DNA of 64,000 nt from Pachyseris speciosa (Eukaryota > Cnidaria > Anthozoa > Scleractinia > Pachyseridae), in NCBI GenBank assembly GCA_016490735.1, contig JAEMWC010000033.1, forward strand, positions 363,501 through 427,500, given 5' to 3'. Of this stretch, positions 22,900 to 33,019 are shown piece after piece. The notes below the pieces were generated by a model. The model had not been told where the DNA came from and searched no databases. It saw nothing but the letters and a program-made list of their open reading frames with translations. Positions within the stretch are counted from its first letter, which is position 1, and every line of letters starts with the position of its first letter. Both the position numbers and the translations under genes were made by a program.

Positions 22900-23445
22900 C
22901 ACCTATGAAACTGTAGAGGGTTTTCAAGTGACGTCATAAAAAAGCTAAAATTCAAAAGTAAACTGACTTTCGCATTTCTATCTTCATAACGTAAAAGACA
23001 CTTTAGAAATGTATCTGCTTGCATGTTTTCAGCGCGGTAGCTTGCATTGTTTTGAAAATAGAGCAGTTTGAATTTTAGAGTTTTTCACAGTGTGTGACAT
23101 AAAGATGTCTGCTCTCAAGCATGTCACTTACATGAAAACACCGATTCACCGTGTGTTTTTGAGGTTTGGAAAGCCAACATGGTAAGAGAAGCGTCTATGT
23201 GAATGGTTGAAAGCTCAACAGAGAGAACAAAGTCTTTGAGATGGGTAAAGTATGAAACATATTTTAACTCGTTTCCGGCCGCCACGCCAAGATGGCGTTC
23301 CATACAACACACTATAATTTTGAGTGGTACATTTTGCGGAATAACTCGAGTACGGGCTATCGCACGGCCCTGAGACTTTGGCATGTTGTTTATTTATTGC
23401 TTTTCTATAATCACAATTTCTTGACGTCATCTATTGAATGGTTGA
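22900..23445 (-). repeat. Recurrent coding-like repeat family, copy 1
   Basis: On the minus strand a frame (23384-23124) includes LSVELSTIHIDASL and FQTSKTHGES, parallel to 47979-48245 (+) and 48425-48600 (+), with a short piece at 30245-30315. The copies differ by shifts and stops. The family is dispersed, so it is probably transposon-derived and not a gene. Confidence 0.5.
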
Positions 23446-23449
23446 TGAT

Positions 23450-24940
23450 TATATTTTTTTAAGACGAACTCCGCTTGAAAATCGAGCAATTTCCGGTTTT
23501 AGTGGACAAAAATCTGGTACCAGAATAATTTTAAGTATTTTACAGTCATTTTTACATGAAATAACACCGAAAACAATTTCCCATGGGAACGAGAGAAAAT
23601 AAATTTCAAAGTTTAGAGAACTTGTGCAAACACAGGCAAAATTTCATCATCAGTTTCATTTCACCAGTACTTTCAAGTGTTTCATACATTCCTTCAACAT
23701 TCGTTTTCGACGTTTGGTGTTGTTAGAAATGATTTTTCTGAGAAGATATTTAAAACAGTCGTACAGAAGTTTGCAATACGATGAAAATAATCTTGGTACA
23801 AGGTTTTTGTCCACTTGTTACTCGAACGTCTGGTGGATTCCGTCTTAATTGCGTGACTGAAACCGTTCTATACAACCAAAATTACGATCATGGAAACGAC
23901 CAAATGAAAACGAATTTCATCAAGATACTACAAAAGACTAACCAAAGATATACAGAGGAGGAGAAACTTGCTTTCGATAATTTTGTCCAAGATAAAGGGT
24001 GCAGCTACATGTAACAGCGGGGGGTTTTGTTTTGATGAGGGCTGTTACACTTATATTTGACCCTATTTTTAAAATGTAACGGAGCATCTTTAAACAAAGG
24101 AATCAAAATCATATGCCCATGAATGATTTATAACTCATTTTCCAAGTTCAGTGGCCCATTAGTAGCCACTTTGATTGTTGTCTAGGGCTGGATTCGCTAT
24201 CGACTGACAGGTACCTTTGAGCGCCTGTGGCCTCTGGCTTTGCCACTAGTGAGCTCACAAAATGGGAATAGTGTGGAAAGACAACGACAGTTTCTCGTCA
24301 TGTGACATAGAAAAGCTACTGAATAGACAAATGCGCCCTGTAGTACTTCGACAGGTGGCCAGCATTCTCAGCCCTTGAAGTGGCTTCAAAATACTTACAA
24401 GTTAGCTGTCACGGTAGTTCCTCGAGGATCACTTTTAATAATTCACTCGATGAAAGATGCACTTGTTCATCGTATCACCGCGGTAGACAAACCTTTCCTA
24501 AACTCTAATCAAATCAGTTTCATGCGTTAAAGAATGCGTGACCGGATAATTTGATGATACTACACCCTCAAATTATGTTAGGAAGACAGTTCTAAGCAAA
24601 TGAAACCGTGTGCGCATGACAGAGTACGCGTGCGTTTTATTGGGGGGGGGGGGGTTGGACAGTTTCCTGTGATAATATGTGAGAAATGAAATACATTTTC
24701 TGATAGAGCGGTTTTCAGTTCGGTGTCGAAAGGAATTCAAATTTGCATTTGGTTTGCTTTACTTCTCTTTATGATTGGTTGGCAATACTCGCGCCACTTT
24801 CTCAACTAATGACAAACAAAACCAACACCAATCGTCGGCTTTCTCGCACGAATTTCCGTGCGTTTGGCGCCGGTTACATGTAATTGCCTCTTAATTCTGA
24901 TTAGTTCATTGCCCAGTTTATGTCTGTTGTGATTGGTCGG
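23450..24940. other. Unassigned spacer
   Basis: No recognised gene or element. A G-run at about 24641-24653 and a 77-codon ORF (23781-24014, +) without family features are present. Confidence 0.45.
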
Positions 24941-24944
24941 AGTT

Positions 24945-25118
24945 CAGCGGTACCTCGATTTAACAAACAGCTATATAACGAAGTCTTCGATAAATAGAAC
25001 GATATTCTTCAGCCTGACCTCAGTTTTAAAATGTGTGGAAAAGGACCTCGATATAACGAACCCTCAGTATAACGAGCCAATTTCTTGGCACTTCGTTAAA
25101 CCGACTGGGGTTCCACTG
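24945..25118. mobile_element. pogo/Tigger-like MITE
   Basis: Inverted ends CAGCGGTACCTCGATTTAAC on the left and the inverse of TTCGTTAAACCGACTGGGGT then TCCACTG on the right, with internal ACCTCGATATAACGAA units. TA follows the right end; the left TA has mutated to TT. It lies 160 bp beyond the stop codon of the STAND gene. Confidence 0.65.
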
Positions 25119-25276
25119 TAACTGCTTTGATTTTCGTTTTACGACTCTCAGTTGAAAATCGCTCCATGGCCTGTGGAAAGGTTTTGAGAATTTGAATATT
25201 GTAATGCTGTTTGTCGGACAAACTTCCCAGAATTCTCCTTATGATCAGGACTTATCTGTTTAAATTAATTACCAAA

Positions 25277-28200
25277 CTAAAAATATGGTTCCAGGAGATA
25301 GCCCACCTTCCATAAAAATAAACAGAGGATTCGCCAGTGAATGTTCCGGGCGTAATTTAAAAGCCATCCTCGGTCCCCAACAATCAAACTAATGGTAGGT
25401 AGTAATAAATCAATGATAAGATAGTAGGGCAACGCTAACCATAAAGTTTTCAGAAATCCCTTTTTGGCTTCACCTTCATAGTATTTCACGCACAGCACCA
25501 CTAGGACATAAAGACAGCGTATAATGATTTCGTCAAAATCAAGTTGAATTGCAGAAGTAAAGACGTGCCTGTCCCAAGCTGGGCCAGTAAGTGCACACAA
25601 AATTCTAGATCTTTGGGCAGCCAATCGAAGAAAGCCAGTTTGGAGATGGACAGGTATAGCAAGCGTGTTATCTGGATCACGCAATTGTAAGTCCGCTTGT
25701 TGCTGTGTAACACGTTGAAGACACTCGTTCGCCGACTGACACAGCTGGTGACTTGCTGGATAAGACTTTGAGTAGATTTCCAGAGCAGATTTGAAATGCA
25801 TGATTGCGTGCTCAAGCTGGAAGCTTTGCTCGTGAACCAGGCCAAGGTTGAGCATTGTGTCCCCAACTTTACAGTGATCTCTTCCTAAACTTTCTTCCCA
25901 GATGAATCGTGCTTCACGGAGGAGGTCTTTGGAATTTTCCAGGTCTCCCATCTCCATATACAACTGCCCCAGATTATTCAACAATTCTGCAATGGCAGGA
26001 TGCTCATCGTGTAATACCTTTCTTCTAATACGCAGTGCGGCTTTGTAACAATGCATTGCTCGCTCAAGTTGACCCATGCTCCTGTGCATTAGCCCGAGGT
26101 TGTTATAAGACTCGGAAATCAACAGATGGTCTGGAAAGTAAAGTTCTTCTCTCAATTTAAGGGCCTGCTGATGGTGCTCAACCGCCTTTGCTTTTGAACC
26201 CAGTTCACTGTACTCAACTCCAAGGTTGCAAAGGCAATCGGCAACGTGTGGGTGTGATTTGCCGTGAATCTTTTCCTCCAAGGCCAGCGATCTTTGATAA
26301 CAGTCCCGGGCAATGTCGTGCTCACCCAGTGCGCTGTGAACACATCCAAGGTTATTTAGCGAAGCAGCAACAGTGGCATGGTCTCTGCCATAGAGCTCTT
26401 CTCTTATTGTTAAAGAACGGCGGTAGTTTTCTTTGGCTTCTTGAAAATGACCAAGACTGTAGAGAACATTTCCCAGTTTGTTCCGAGAATCGGCAGCCTC
26501 TGGAGTTGGATGTCCCGGATTAAGGCCCTCAATCAAAGACAGAGCACGGTTGTGATGATCTATAGCCTTCTGAAACTGTCCTTGCTTGCAATAGACAGTG
26601 CCTAAATTGTTCAGGATGGTAGCAATAACTGTGGTCCTGTTGTAAGAATCACTGTCACCCTCTTTGGTAATCTCAAGGGCATGTTCAAAGTACGTTACAG
26701 CTGCTAACAGATGGCCGTGTTGGTTGCAAATGTCACCAAAATCAATGAATGCTTTTTTAACTTTGTCACTTTCTGCCTCCGGGGAGGCCCAGAGAGACGG
26801 TGGCCCCAAATAATTACTGAGCAAGTTCAAATGAGGAGCTATCATTTTGGAAAACATGTGAAACTCCAAGTCAAATTCAAGTAGATTGTGTTGTGCAGGA
26901 GGAACTAATGTCTCTATGTACATCTTGTTGATTTTGGCAATCTCTCCCTTACTGCATTTGTCCAGAAGATGTGTTTTGAAGACATCATGAACGACTTGGT
27001 GTACCTTTATAAGCGTTCTTCCATTATCGTCTTGGCCATGGCATACTACCAAAGAGCATTTGGCAATTTCAGCAGCGACTATGTCCACATCTAGATTTGG
27101 TTCACTTTTTGTCACTAAACTGGTAATGATGTCGAGATCAATCGGTGCTGGTGCACCCAAGCCCATGAAATAAACCACGTGCCTAAAGTGTTCATTCTGC
27201 AGCAGCTTTTCCACTGCGATTGTGACGGCTGAGGTCATTGACAATGGGTAGCTCTTGCTTGTTCTTTCGTATATCTGCTCTGTGACTTGTCGCTTACCCA
27301 TATCAAGCTTGCTGAGATAGTCTTTCCATGTGGAGGTTCCAGCTACTGCGCGACCTCCCACTTTAGAGACATGGACAAACTGAACGTAGATTGCGGCGCA
27401 CGCGATGGCCAATGGCTGCAAATCCAATGCCTCAACGACGGACTGTTCTAATTCATCGTCTTCAAAAGCACACGAAAATTGGCAAATGCTCCTGAGGAGA
27501 GCCAACGCATCTTCTATTTGCATACCGTCACTTAAGGAAATATCTCGGCAAGAAAAGTCAAAAAACGGGATATTGGTACTGTCCTGGGTAGTGACAAGAA
27601 CATTTCCAGATCCACCCCAGTCTTCATCCGGCCAGCAACCCTTGAGGCTGTTCAAGTCGTTGGCATTGTCAAATATTACGAGCCAAGTGGCATAATCTTT
27701 TACCTTGGCAGAAACAAGGTTTTTTAGACGTGATATCCTTTCATCAGGCTTCAACTTTGAATCTGACACAGCGATACTATTCAGTGAGTATTCTGTGACC
27801 CCAAGCGTACGGGCAAATTTAAAGTAAGAATCTGTTATCGTCTGCTCACTTTCAGCGTTCAGGGTCATTACAAATGTGCAACTGTCATGGACACCATCAG
27901 TTAATGCCTCATCATAGAACCTCTTCCCAACAGAACGAGCAATCTGACTTTTTCCGCACCCTGAGTTACCATGGGCGTAAACTGTTGTAATGGAACCATC
28001 AACATCGTTTTCCTGGAGGTCCTTAAACATCTGCAAAATCTCTTCAACTTCTGATTTTCGTTCAGTTACCGTATGGGATGGCTTTGGTGGAAGGCACAAA
28101 AAGGATCTGGGCTCAGCTTGTAGCTCCTCCTCCAAAAGACCAATTTTGTCTTGAAGCTGCTGGCGTTCCGTTGTTGGAAAGCTCGACTGGCTGATTATTT

Positions 28201-28672
28201 TCTGTAGTTCTTTAGTGTCAAGGCGCAAAGCCATAAACGCATTCGAGACCAGATTCACATCGGCCTGGAAGTCAGTGTCCACAATGCTTGCTCTCGATCG
28301 ATGAGCAAAAACCTTATTGCGGAACGTTCGCAGATCATCAACGTTGGTAGCAACTGTAGGACTCACCAAGCCCCCAAGTGAATCAGAATAGAGAATTGCA
28401 AAGGAAAAGCATGTCGAGTCCCATTCACTCGTGTTTCCTTTTTGAATTATTCTTAAGAGTCGGTTGTTTCTCCGCCGGCTTCTCCATGATTCCATGTTAA
28501 AGAAGTCTTGCCCATTTTTTGTAGTGTCTTGCCACGGACCCAGCCTCATTCCATGTATTCTGTCCCATTCCTTTTTGAACACGCATTGCAGACCGTCCCG
28601 GATGATGTTGGTAGCAATGTAGCAGACGCGGAAGTAGTTGAGCTCTTCCAATGAGTATTCTCGGTCAGACAT
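25277..28672 (-). CDS. HEPN (DZIP3-like) NB-ARC TPR STAND protein, intact
   Basis: A single uninterrupted 1131-residue frame. Residues 1-170 form a DZIP3/hRUL138-like HEPN domain with RNKVFAH at 118-124, the R-N-x4-H arrangement of catalytic HEPN RNases. Residues 205-500 form an NB-ARC NTPase: Walker A GNSGCGKS (235-242), Walker B LVIFDN (331-336), sensor LVTTQD, and LQPLAI as the GLPL-like motif. A winged-helix-like region follows, then about eight kinesin-light-chain-type 42-residue TPRs (about 640-985). The C-terminus (about 1045-1131) contains two to three hydrophobic segments that may be membrane-spanning. Corals carry expanded NB-ARC/NACHT families with such effectors, thought to act in innate immunity; ligand and output are unknown. 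The start agrees with the conserved start of the paralogue at 54114. The gene is intronless, 270 bp from a Penelope fragment. Confidence 0.9.
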   Translation of the reverse strand: MSDREYSLEELNYFRVCYIATNIIRDGLQCVFKKEWDRIHGMRLGPWQDTTKNGQDFFNMESWRSRRRNNRLLRIIQKGNTSEWDSTCFSFAILYSDSLGGLVSPTVATNVDDLRTFRNKVFAHRSRASIVDTDFQADVNLVSNAFMALRLDTKELQKIISQSSFPTTERQQLQDKIGLLEEELQAEPRSFLCLPPKPSHTVTERKSEVEEILQMFKDLQENDVDGSITTVYAHGNSGCGKSQIARSVGKRFYDEALTDGVHDSCTFVMTLNAESEQTITDSYFKFARTLGVTEYSLNSIAVSDSKLKPDERISRLKNLVSAKVKDYATWLVIFDNANDLNSLKGCWPDEDWGGSGNVLVTTQDSTNIPFFDFSCRDISLSDGMQIEDALALLRSICQFSCAFEDDELEQSVVEALDLQPLAIACAAIYVQFVHVSKVGGRAVAGTSTWKDYLSKLDMGKRQVTEQIYERTSKSYPLSMTSAVTIAVEKLLQNEHFRHVVYFMGLGAPAPIDLDIITSLVTKSEPNLDVDIVAAEIAKCSLVVCHGQDDNGRTLIKVHQVVHDVFKTHLLDKCSKGEIAKINKMYIETLVPPAQHNLLEFDLEFHMFSKMIAPHLNLLSNYLGPPSLWASPEAESDKVKKAFIDFGDICNQHGHLLAAVTYFEHALEITKEGDSDSYNRTTVIATILNNLGTVYCKQGQFQKAIDHHNRALSLIEGLNPGHPTPEAADSRNKLGNVLYSLGHFQEAKENYRRSLTIREELYGRDHATVAASLNNLGCVHSALGEHDIARDCYQRSLALEEKIHGKSHPHVADCLCNLGVEYSELGSKAKAVEHHQQALKLREELYFPDHLLISESYNNLGLMHRSMGQLERAMHCYKAALRIRRKVLHDEHPAIAELLNNLGQLYMEMGDLENSKDLLREARFIWEESLGRDHCKVGDTMLNLGLVHEQSFQLEHAIMHFKSALEIYSKSYPASHQLCQSANECLQRVTQQQADLQLRDPDNTLAIPVHLQTGFLRLAAQRSRILCALTGPAWDRHVFTSAIQLDFDEIIIRCLYVLVVLCVKYYEGEAKKGFLKTLWLALPYYLIIDLLLPTISLIVGDRGWLLNYARNIHWRILCLFLWKVGYLLEPYF

Positions 28673-28800
28673 GCTAAGTTAAACAGGTGACTGCATTTTC
28701 TGTTAAGAAAATTAGGTTTGATATGTTTAATAATTTTGAAAGAACGTAACGAGAACCCTAACAGCCCAGATTTATTTGAAATGACCAGTTAGAACAGGCA
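28673..28800 (-). promoter_or_regulatory. Conserved upstream flank shared by both STAND copies
   Basis: The 110-130 bp upstream of the start codon align with 54115-54235 upstream of the paralogue (shared CAGGTGACTGC, TTTTCTGTT, ATAATTTTGAAA, GAGAACTCTAACAGC in reverse sense with small differences), so the duplication included 5' flanking or untranslated sequence. No core promoter motif is clear. Confidence 0.5.
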
Positions 28801-28954
28801 CAGAGAAGGTCAGAAATAATTGCGTCCTTTACTGTATCTACTCTGTTGTCGCTGAATTGTTATTTTCTATGGTTGAATCTATCCTTAAAATTAGGTGGAT
28901 GGATGTTTAATATGAGACAAATACATAAATAAGTAATAAACAAACATCAAAAGT

Positions 28955-29605
28955 GGATACGAAAATTTGGTCCATCAACGGAGTTGATAATGTAAAGAGA
29001 TTCAAACAGCTAACGTTTCGAGCGTTAGCCCTTCAGAGCAAATCGAGGAATTGCGGTTTGTGTGTGGTTTATACAGAGAAGATGGAGCTACGCTTTTGGT
29101 GGTTACGTGGTAACGTGAAAAACAGGAATAAATTAACTGAATGAAAATCGTTCGTTGATACCGTCGGGCTTAAGGGTGCCGATTTAAAAGATGAATTTTT
29201 GTTCAAGATTTTTACGGCTTTCCGTGGTACCTTGACGTAGGGAGAGGCCGCTGATCGACATGTGTTGTTTGGAATAGTTAGGGAGATTATGCCAGGCGAC
29301 TGTTTAGATGCGTCTTTGTCATCTTTCTTAACATCACGTACGTGTTCTCGGAATCTGTCGCCTAGTCGTCTTCCTGTTTCGCCAATGCATAACTCTTTGC
29401 ATAATGTGCAGGTTATGTAATAGATAACATTTGCTGACGTACACGTGAAACGAACTGTCATCTTAACAGATCGATTAGGGCCCGATATTGATATTGATAT
29501 GATCCGTGGCCTCTTCAATATAATCCAACATGGCGGCATTTTTACTCGAACTTCCTGTGGAAGGTCCGACAGCCCTTCTTCTTCGTCGTCGTGTTTCATC
29601 CACAA
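28955..29605 (-). mobile_element. Penelope-like element 3' part with GIY-YIG endonuclease remnant (copy 2)
   Basis: On the minus strand the ORF 29605-29069 encodes IYYITCTLCKELCIGETGRR then LGDRFREHVRDV, the GIY-YIG nuclease signature with the CxxC insert found in Penelope-like elements. After about 29280 the original frame continues only by shifting (YSKQHMSISGLSL, QGTTES, GINERFS-like pieces). Downstream comes the noncoding end with a decayed hammerhead block (about 29003-29045) and the terminus TTGATGGACCAAATTTTCG. The reverse transcriptase is missing upstream. Confidence 0.8.
29003..29050 (-). ncRNA. Decayed hammerhead-like motif of Penelope copy 2
   Basis: Minus strand: GCTCTGAAGGGCTAACGCTC, then GAAACGTTAGC. 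Compared with copy 3, three bases of the CUGANGA box are deleted and the cleavage-site C is T. Not expected to be active. Confidence 0.4.
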
Positions 29606-29640
29606 AGCTCACTGCCGGCGTTTCTGAGCAAGCGCTAACG
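29555..29640 (-). repeat. GCGCAGAAACGCCGG repeat, copy 1
   Basis: The minus strand carries AGAAACGCCGGCAGTGAGCT followed by GGATGAAACACGACGACGAA, matching plus-strand copies at 30385-30455 and 48635-48700. A short recurrent block, probably the terminus of a mobile element. Confidence 0.55.
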
Positions 29641-30384
29641 AAAAATAACACGACTCACAACATCAAGAATGACGTATTTGCAAACATTTTCACTCTGCTG
29701 AATATTTTTCTCCTCACCTTTCACCGAGATTCCAGTAACATTTATGCAAGAAAAACCCTTCGTTATTTAATGCAAGATTGCCACCCTATGAGGAATCACA
29801 AAGTCCTGGGATCATTTACTGGGTAGTCGGTTTTCTATGCCGTCGTTTTTGGGGTCGTTGTTTTCTAGACATCCATAACACAAGTAATGTTGAATGTAAT
29901 TGGAAAATGCGATGTACATATTAGAGAAGGCAGCGCAACTATCTGTAAATGATAACTTGATGCCTTACTGAAAATATGATATGGAAAGGTATTCAGATCT
30001 CGTTATGCCAACTTCGTCATGATGTTACAAATGTGTAGGTAAATCAGTGAAGAAGCAAATTGCAATTTCCGATTGTCTCTTGGAAGGCCGGGTGAAGGCC
30101 AATATGGCCTCCAGTTTGTTGTTGCGCTATTTTTCGTTAGCCTTTCTCGTCTCGCACCTTAGGTCAAGCGCGTGGTCATTTGCGTGTCTCTCGCGTTTTG
30201 TTCGACGGACTAAGAAAAAAGAGAGACTGCTCGTAGTATAGCAAATAATCGTATTGACACTTCTGTCAACATATTAATTGTTCAGACTACGAAAGCACAA
30301 GGTGAATCGTCATTTTAGTGCTCGTAATGGTTCTTTTGTGGAACCTCGTCCCCAGGGTCTTAAGTGAGGTATGCTATATTTAGC

Positions 30385-30515
30385 TTGCACTTGCGCAGAA
30401 ACGCCGGAAGTGAGCTTTGTGACTGAAACACGACGGCGACAAAGAATAAAACGACAAATACGAACGAACAACATTTTCAGACTCGGGCTTCCCAAGGGAC
30501 GCCCGAGTAATTACT
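30385..30515 (+). repeat. GCGCAGAAACGCCGG repeat, copy 2, with GGGC(G/T)CCC-type end
   Basis: Contains TTGCGCAGAAACGCCGGAAG and ends near a GC-rich palindromic GACTCGGGCTTCCC...GGGACGCCCGAGT hairpin (30479-30508). The copy at 48635-48755 likewise ends in a palindromic GACCCGGGCGCC...CAGCCCGGGT hairpin, so the hairpin belongs to the element. Confidence 0.5.
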
Positions 30516-30584
30516 CCCCCATCACCCCCCATCCCCCACCTAGAAAATTAAGGGTTTGTCAATGGCTTTATGCTGCTAAGGGGA

Positions 30585-30914
30585 GCAGGGATGGCGTAGT
30601 GGTGAGAGCACTCGCCTCCCACCAATGTGGCACCGGTTTTGATTCCCGGTGACGCCATAAGTGGGCTGAGTTTGTGTTTGTTCTCGACCCTGCTCTGAGG
30701 TTTTTCTCCTGTTACTCCGGTTTTCCTCCCTCAGCAAAAACCAGCATACGGCTTATTCGAGCTGGCTGAAGGCTGTGCTCCAAGGTCATACATGGACCGT
30801 ATAGCGGCTGCCAGAGGCGCCTTGTATATGCTTTCGGTTCGACCTTGTTGAGCAGCGTCCTTGCTGTACTTTGCGAGGACGATTAGCTGAGACAGTTATT
30901 ATTATTGTTATTAT
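30585..30914 (+). mobile_element. tRNA-derived SINE with ATT tail
   Basis: The head has A-box GGCGTAGTGGTGAGAGCACT and B-box-like GGTTTTGATTCCCGG (about 30634-30648), closed by GACGCC pairing with GGCGT. A body of about 240 bp follows (GAGGTTTTTCTCC, CGAGCTGGCTGAAGGCTGTG) and ends in ATT repeats. It is a complete-looking SINE; the acceptor-like stem is preserved. Confidence 0.75.
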
Positions 30915-30923
30915 GTTAAGTTT

Positions 30924-31574
30924 CAGGGGCACCCAACGAACCAAATCAACCAAATGCTGTAGAAAGGCATTTTTAAGTACCTTATGGTGTTCGAAGTCTG
31001 TTTAAAGTGATGTTTTTATAACCTAGAAGAAGATCATCTGTTCGGATTCCCTAGCTGAAATTTTAATTGCCCGAAAATGTTAGAGAACAAAATCTTCCTT
31101 TAAGAAAATGCAAGCTGAAATGAACTTTCCACAAACTTTCTAGGGAAAATATTTTCTTTCCGAAAATGCTAGCTGACGTTTTTGACTGTCAAAAACAGCA
31201 AGTACGACCTTTCCGAAAAACTTAGAGGCTATGATTTCCCAATTCCGAATCTTTTAGGCCACGTTTTAGTTACGAAAATCCGAGTGCACTCTTTAGTCGA
31301 CGCCGAAAACCCTAGCCTGCACGCAGGCGGTTGGATGGTCGAAAAAAAAAAAAACCGTAATTCGTAATGCCGTCGCCATCTTGGATTCGCGCGGCTTAGT
31401 CTGGGCCGAGTTGAGGGTTGAGACTAAGCCGCGCGAATCCAAGATGGCGACGGCATTACGAATTACGGTTTTTTTTTTCGACCATCCAACCGCCTGCGTG
31501 CAGGCTAGAAAACCCAAGGCGAATTAATCTCCACCGAACAGATATCTACCGAAACTTGTCGTTGGGTGCCCCTG
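30924..31574 (-). mobile_element. CAGGGGCACCCA-TIR MITE, copy C, interrupted
   Basis: Full-length in reverse orientation with termini CAGGGGCACCCAACG at both ends and a 6-bp duplication AAGTTT (30918-30923 and 31575-31580). A different palindromic element sits inside at 31313-31507. Without it the length is about 448 bp, as in copy D. Confidence 0.85.
31313..31507. mobile_element. 195-bp near-perfect palindromic element nested in copy C, 8-bp duplication
   Basis: The arms TAGCCTGCACGCAGGCGGTT onward mirror each other for about 88 bp, including an A-run/T-run and the block CGCCATCTTGGATTCGCGCG, with a loop of about 20 bp. Both sides carry GAAAACCC (31305-31312 and 31508-31515). An 8-bp duplication fits hAT-type transposition. 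Confidence 0.85.
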
Positions 31575-31960
31575 AAGTTTGGTTACATCATGTAAGCGTG
31601 GCTGACTGCGGCCGCCTGGGTGATTACAGCTTTGTGAGATTCAGTTTTCGAGATGAGTTTGTGTTTGAAATAAACGGTTTTGGCGGCTTCTATAGTTCAT
31701 GATTATGTGTGACTCCACAGCAGAGTTAAGCAGGCTCTACACGTCTCTGTTATAATGGGATTCACCAGCTGTTACACAGCACGCGCGCCGTTCTGAAGAG
31801 CAACGAGGTAAATCTGCTTACCAATCCGCTTGCGGGAAACTCTTTCAAAATTCGTATACGGTTCCAGATAAGCGTAAATTTCGAAAAAGATATCAACCGC
31901 AATCATTTGGCTTTTTCTCACGAAAAAAAGAAAACATTTTCTAGTTACAGTGTCATATAT
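31575..31960 (+). repeat. GCGGCCGCC duplicated block, copy 1
   Basis: Matches 50440-50790 and 55130-55440 (shared GTGGCTGACTGCGGCCGCCT, AAATAAACGG, GACTCCACA, TATAATGGG, GCGCGCCGT). Dispersed repeat or part of a duplicated segment; copy C of the MITE inserted at its left edge. No coding frame is conserved between copies. Confidence 0.6.
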
Positions 31961-32129
31961 GTACAAAACAATTAATTTCTGATATTGGTATTGATCAAGG
32001 CGCACTTTATTAATAGTGTTACCAGTAAGATCTGTCTGCCCCAGACAACTTTTGCATACTGGAGTCGCAACCAATGAGGCATGTCCAATGACAAGACCGA
32101 TAAACTTACTTGAGTTGATACATGCATAA

Positions 32130-32166
32130 GTGTTACTTCACTGTATTTGATTTGATTTGATTTGAT
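32130..32166. repeat. TTTGA/TTGAT short tandem repeat
   Basis: TTTGATTTGATTTGATTTGA, four units of a pentamer at about 32147-32166. Simple repeat. Confidence 0.8.
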
Positions 32167-32244
32167 AGTGTAAAATCGTATATGGTTTGAACCCAGGGGC
32201 GATCGACTAAGCGAATTTGTTCTTTCACACAAAGACCTAGACTC

Positions 32245-32354
32245 CGAGTAGTCTCTAATTTCGGCGATGGATTGTGTGGCGGGCGAAGGACGCGCGCGTG
32301 CGAAATTGTGAGGAGCTGGCCCTACAATCCATCGCCGAAATTAGAGACCACTCG
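32245..32354. mobile_element. 110-bp GC-rich palindromic MITE, copy 1
   Basis: Inverted ends GAGTAGTCTCTAATTTCGGC and the mirror of CGAAATTAGAGACCACTC, with ATGGATTGT/ACAATCCAT inside. A related copy is at 48325-48422. No ORF. Confidence 0.75.
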
Positions 32355-32489
32355 CAGTCTAGCAAAGAACTTAATACGTTCCGTTCCCTAGCTCACCTAT
32401 TATACCTTTCAACGATCACATTTTCGCCGAAGAAAATCAAAACACAACGCTTTTCTTGGCCTCTTTGTAAGAATTGGAAATGCCTCTTC

Positions 32490-33015
32490 TCGCTAATATA
32501 CAATGCAGTACTTCACACCGACAAATAGCAACACCGAAAATATTCCCCCACAAAAATCGCTTTGTGACCCACATTGCAGCCAAACATATGAACGATTCCG
32601 TCCAAGATATGAACGAAAGGAGTTGAAAAACGTTAAAACGTTGAATACCAAGCTAATACCTGGTGATATGGTTAATTTACATCAGTAGCAGTACTTTAGC
32701 AGTCTCCTTCCGTAAGCAGATGTAGCTCAGACGTATCGTCTTCCTCAGGGTGCTTTGTACGGCTTCGCTTCGTTATGCAAATTTCATGTAATTTCATTCG
32801 CCTCGTCAGGTGGACTTGAGGTTCATAGTTGCATACTCATATAACTAGGTTTATATACGGTTACACAGGGGCAAGTTATCACTTTTTAGTGGTTATTTTG
32901 GCAAACGTAACTTGTTTGTTACAGAAGGGTGAAAAATACCCTTCTCGTGACGAAATATTCGTCTATTCCGTCACATATTCGTATTTCCAAAGGTTAAATG
33001 GGGAGAGTGAGAGGG
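32490..33015 (+). repeat. Duplicated block, copy 1 (partner 57975-58480)
   Basis: Shares short frames (QNFTSTTG-like start, LCDPHCSQ, KTLNTKLIPGDM), GCAGTACTTTAGC and CTTGTTTGTTA-type noncoding parts with 57975-58480 over about 500 bp in the same orientation. Conservation extends beyond any ORF, so it is a segmental or transposon repeat. Confidence 0.6.
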
Positions 33016-33019
33016 ACTG

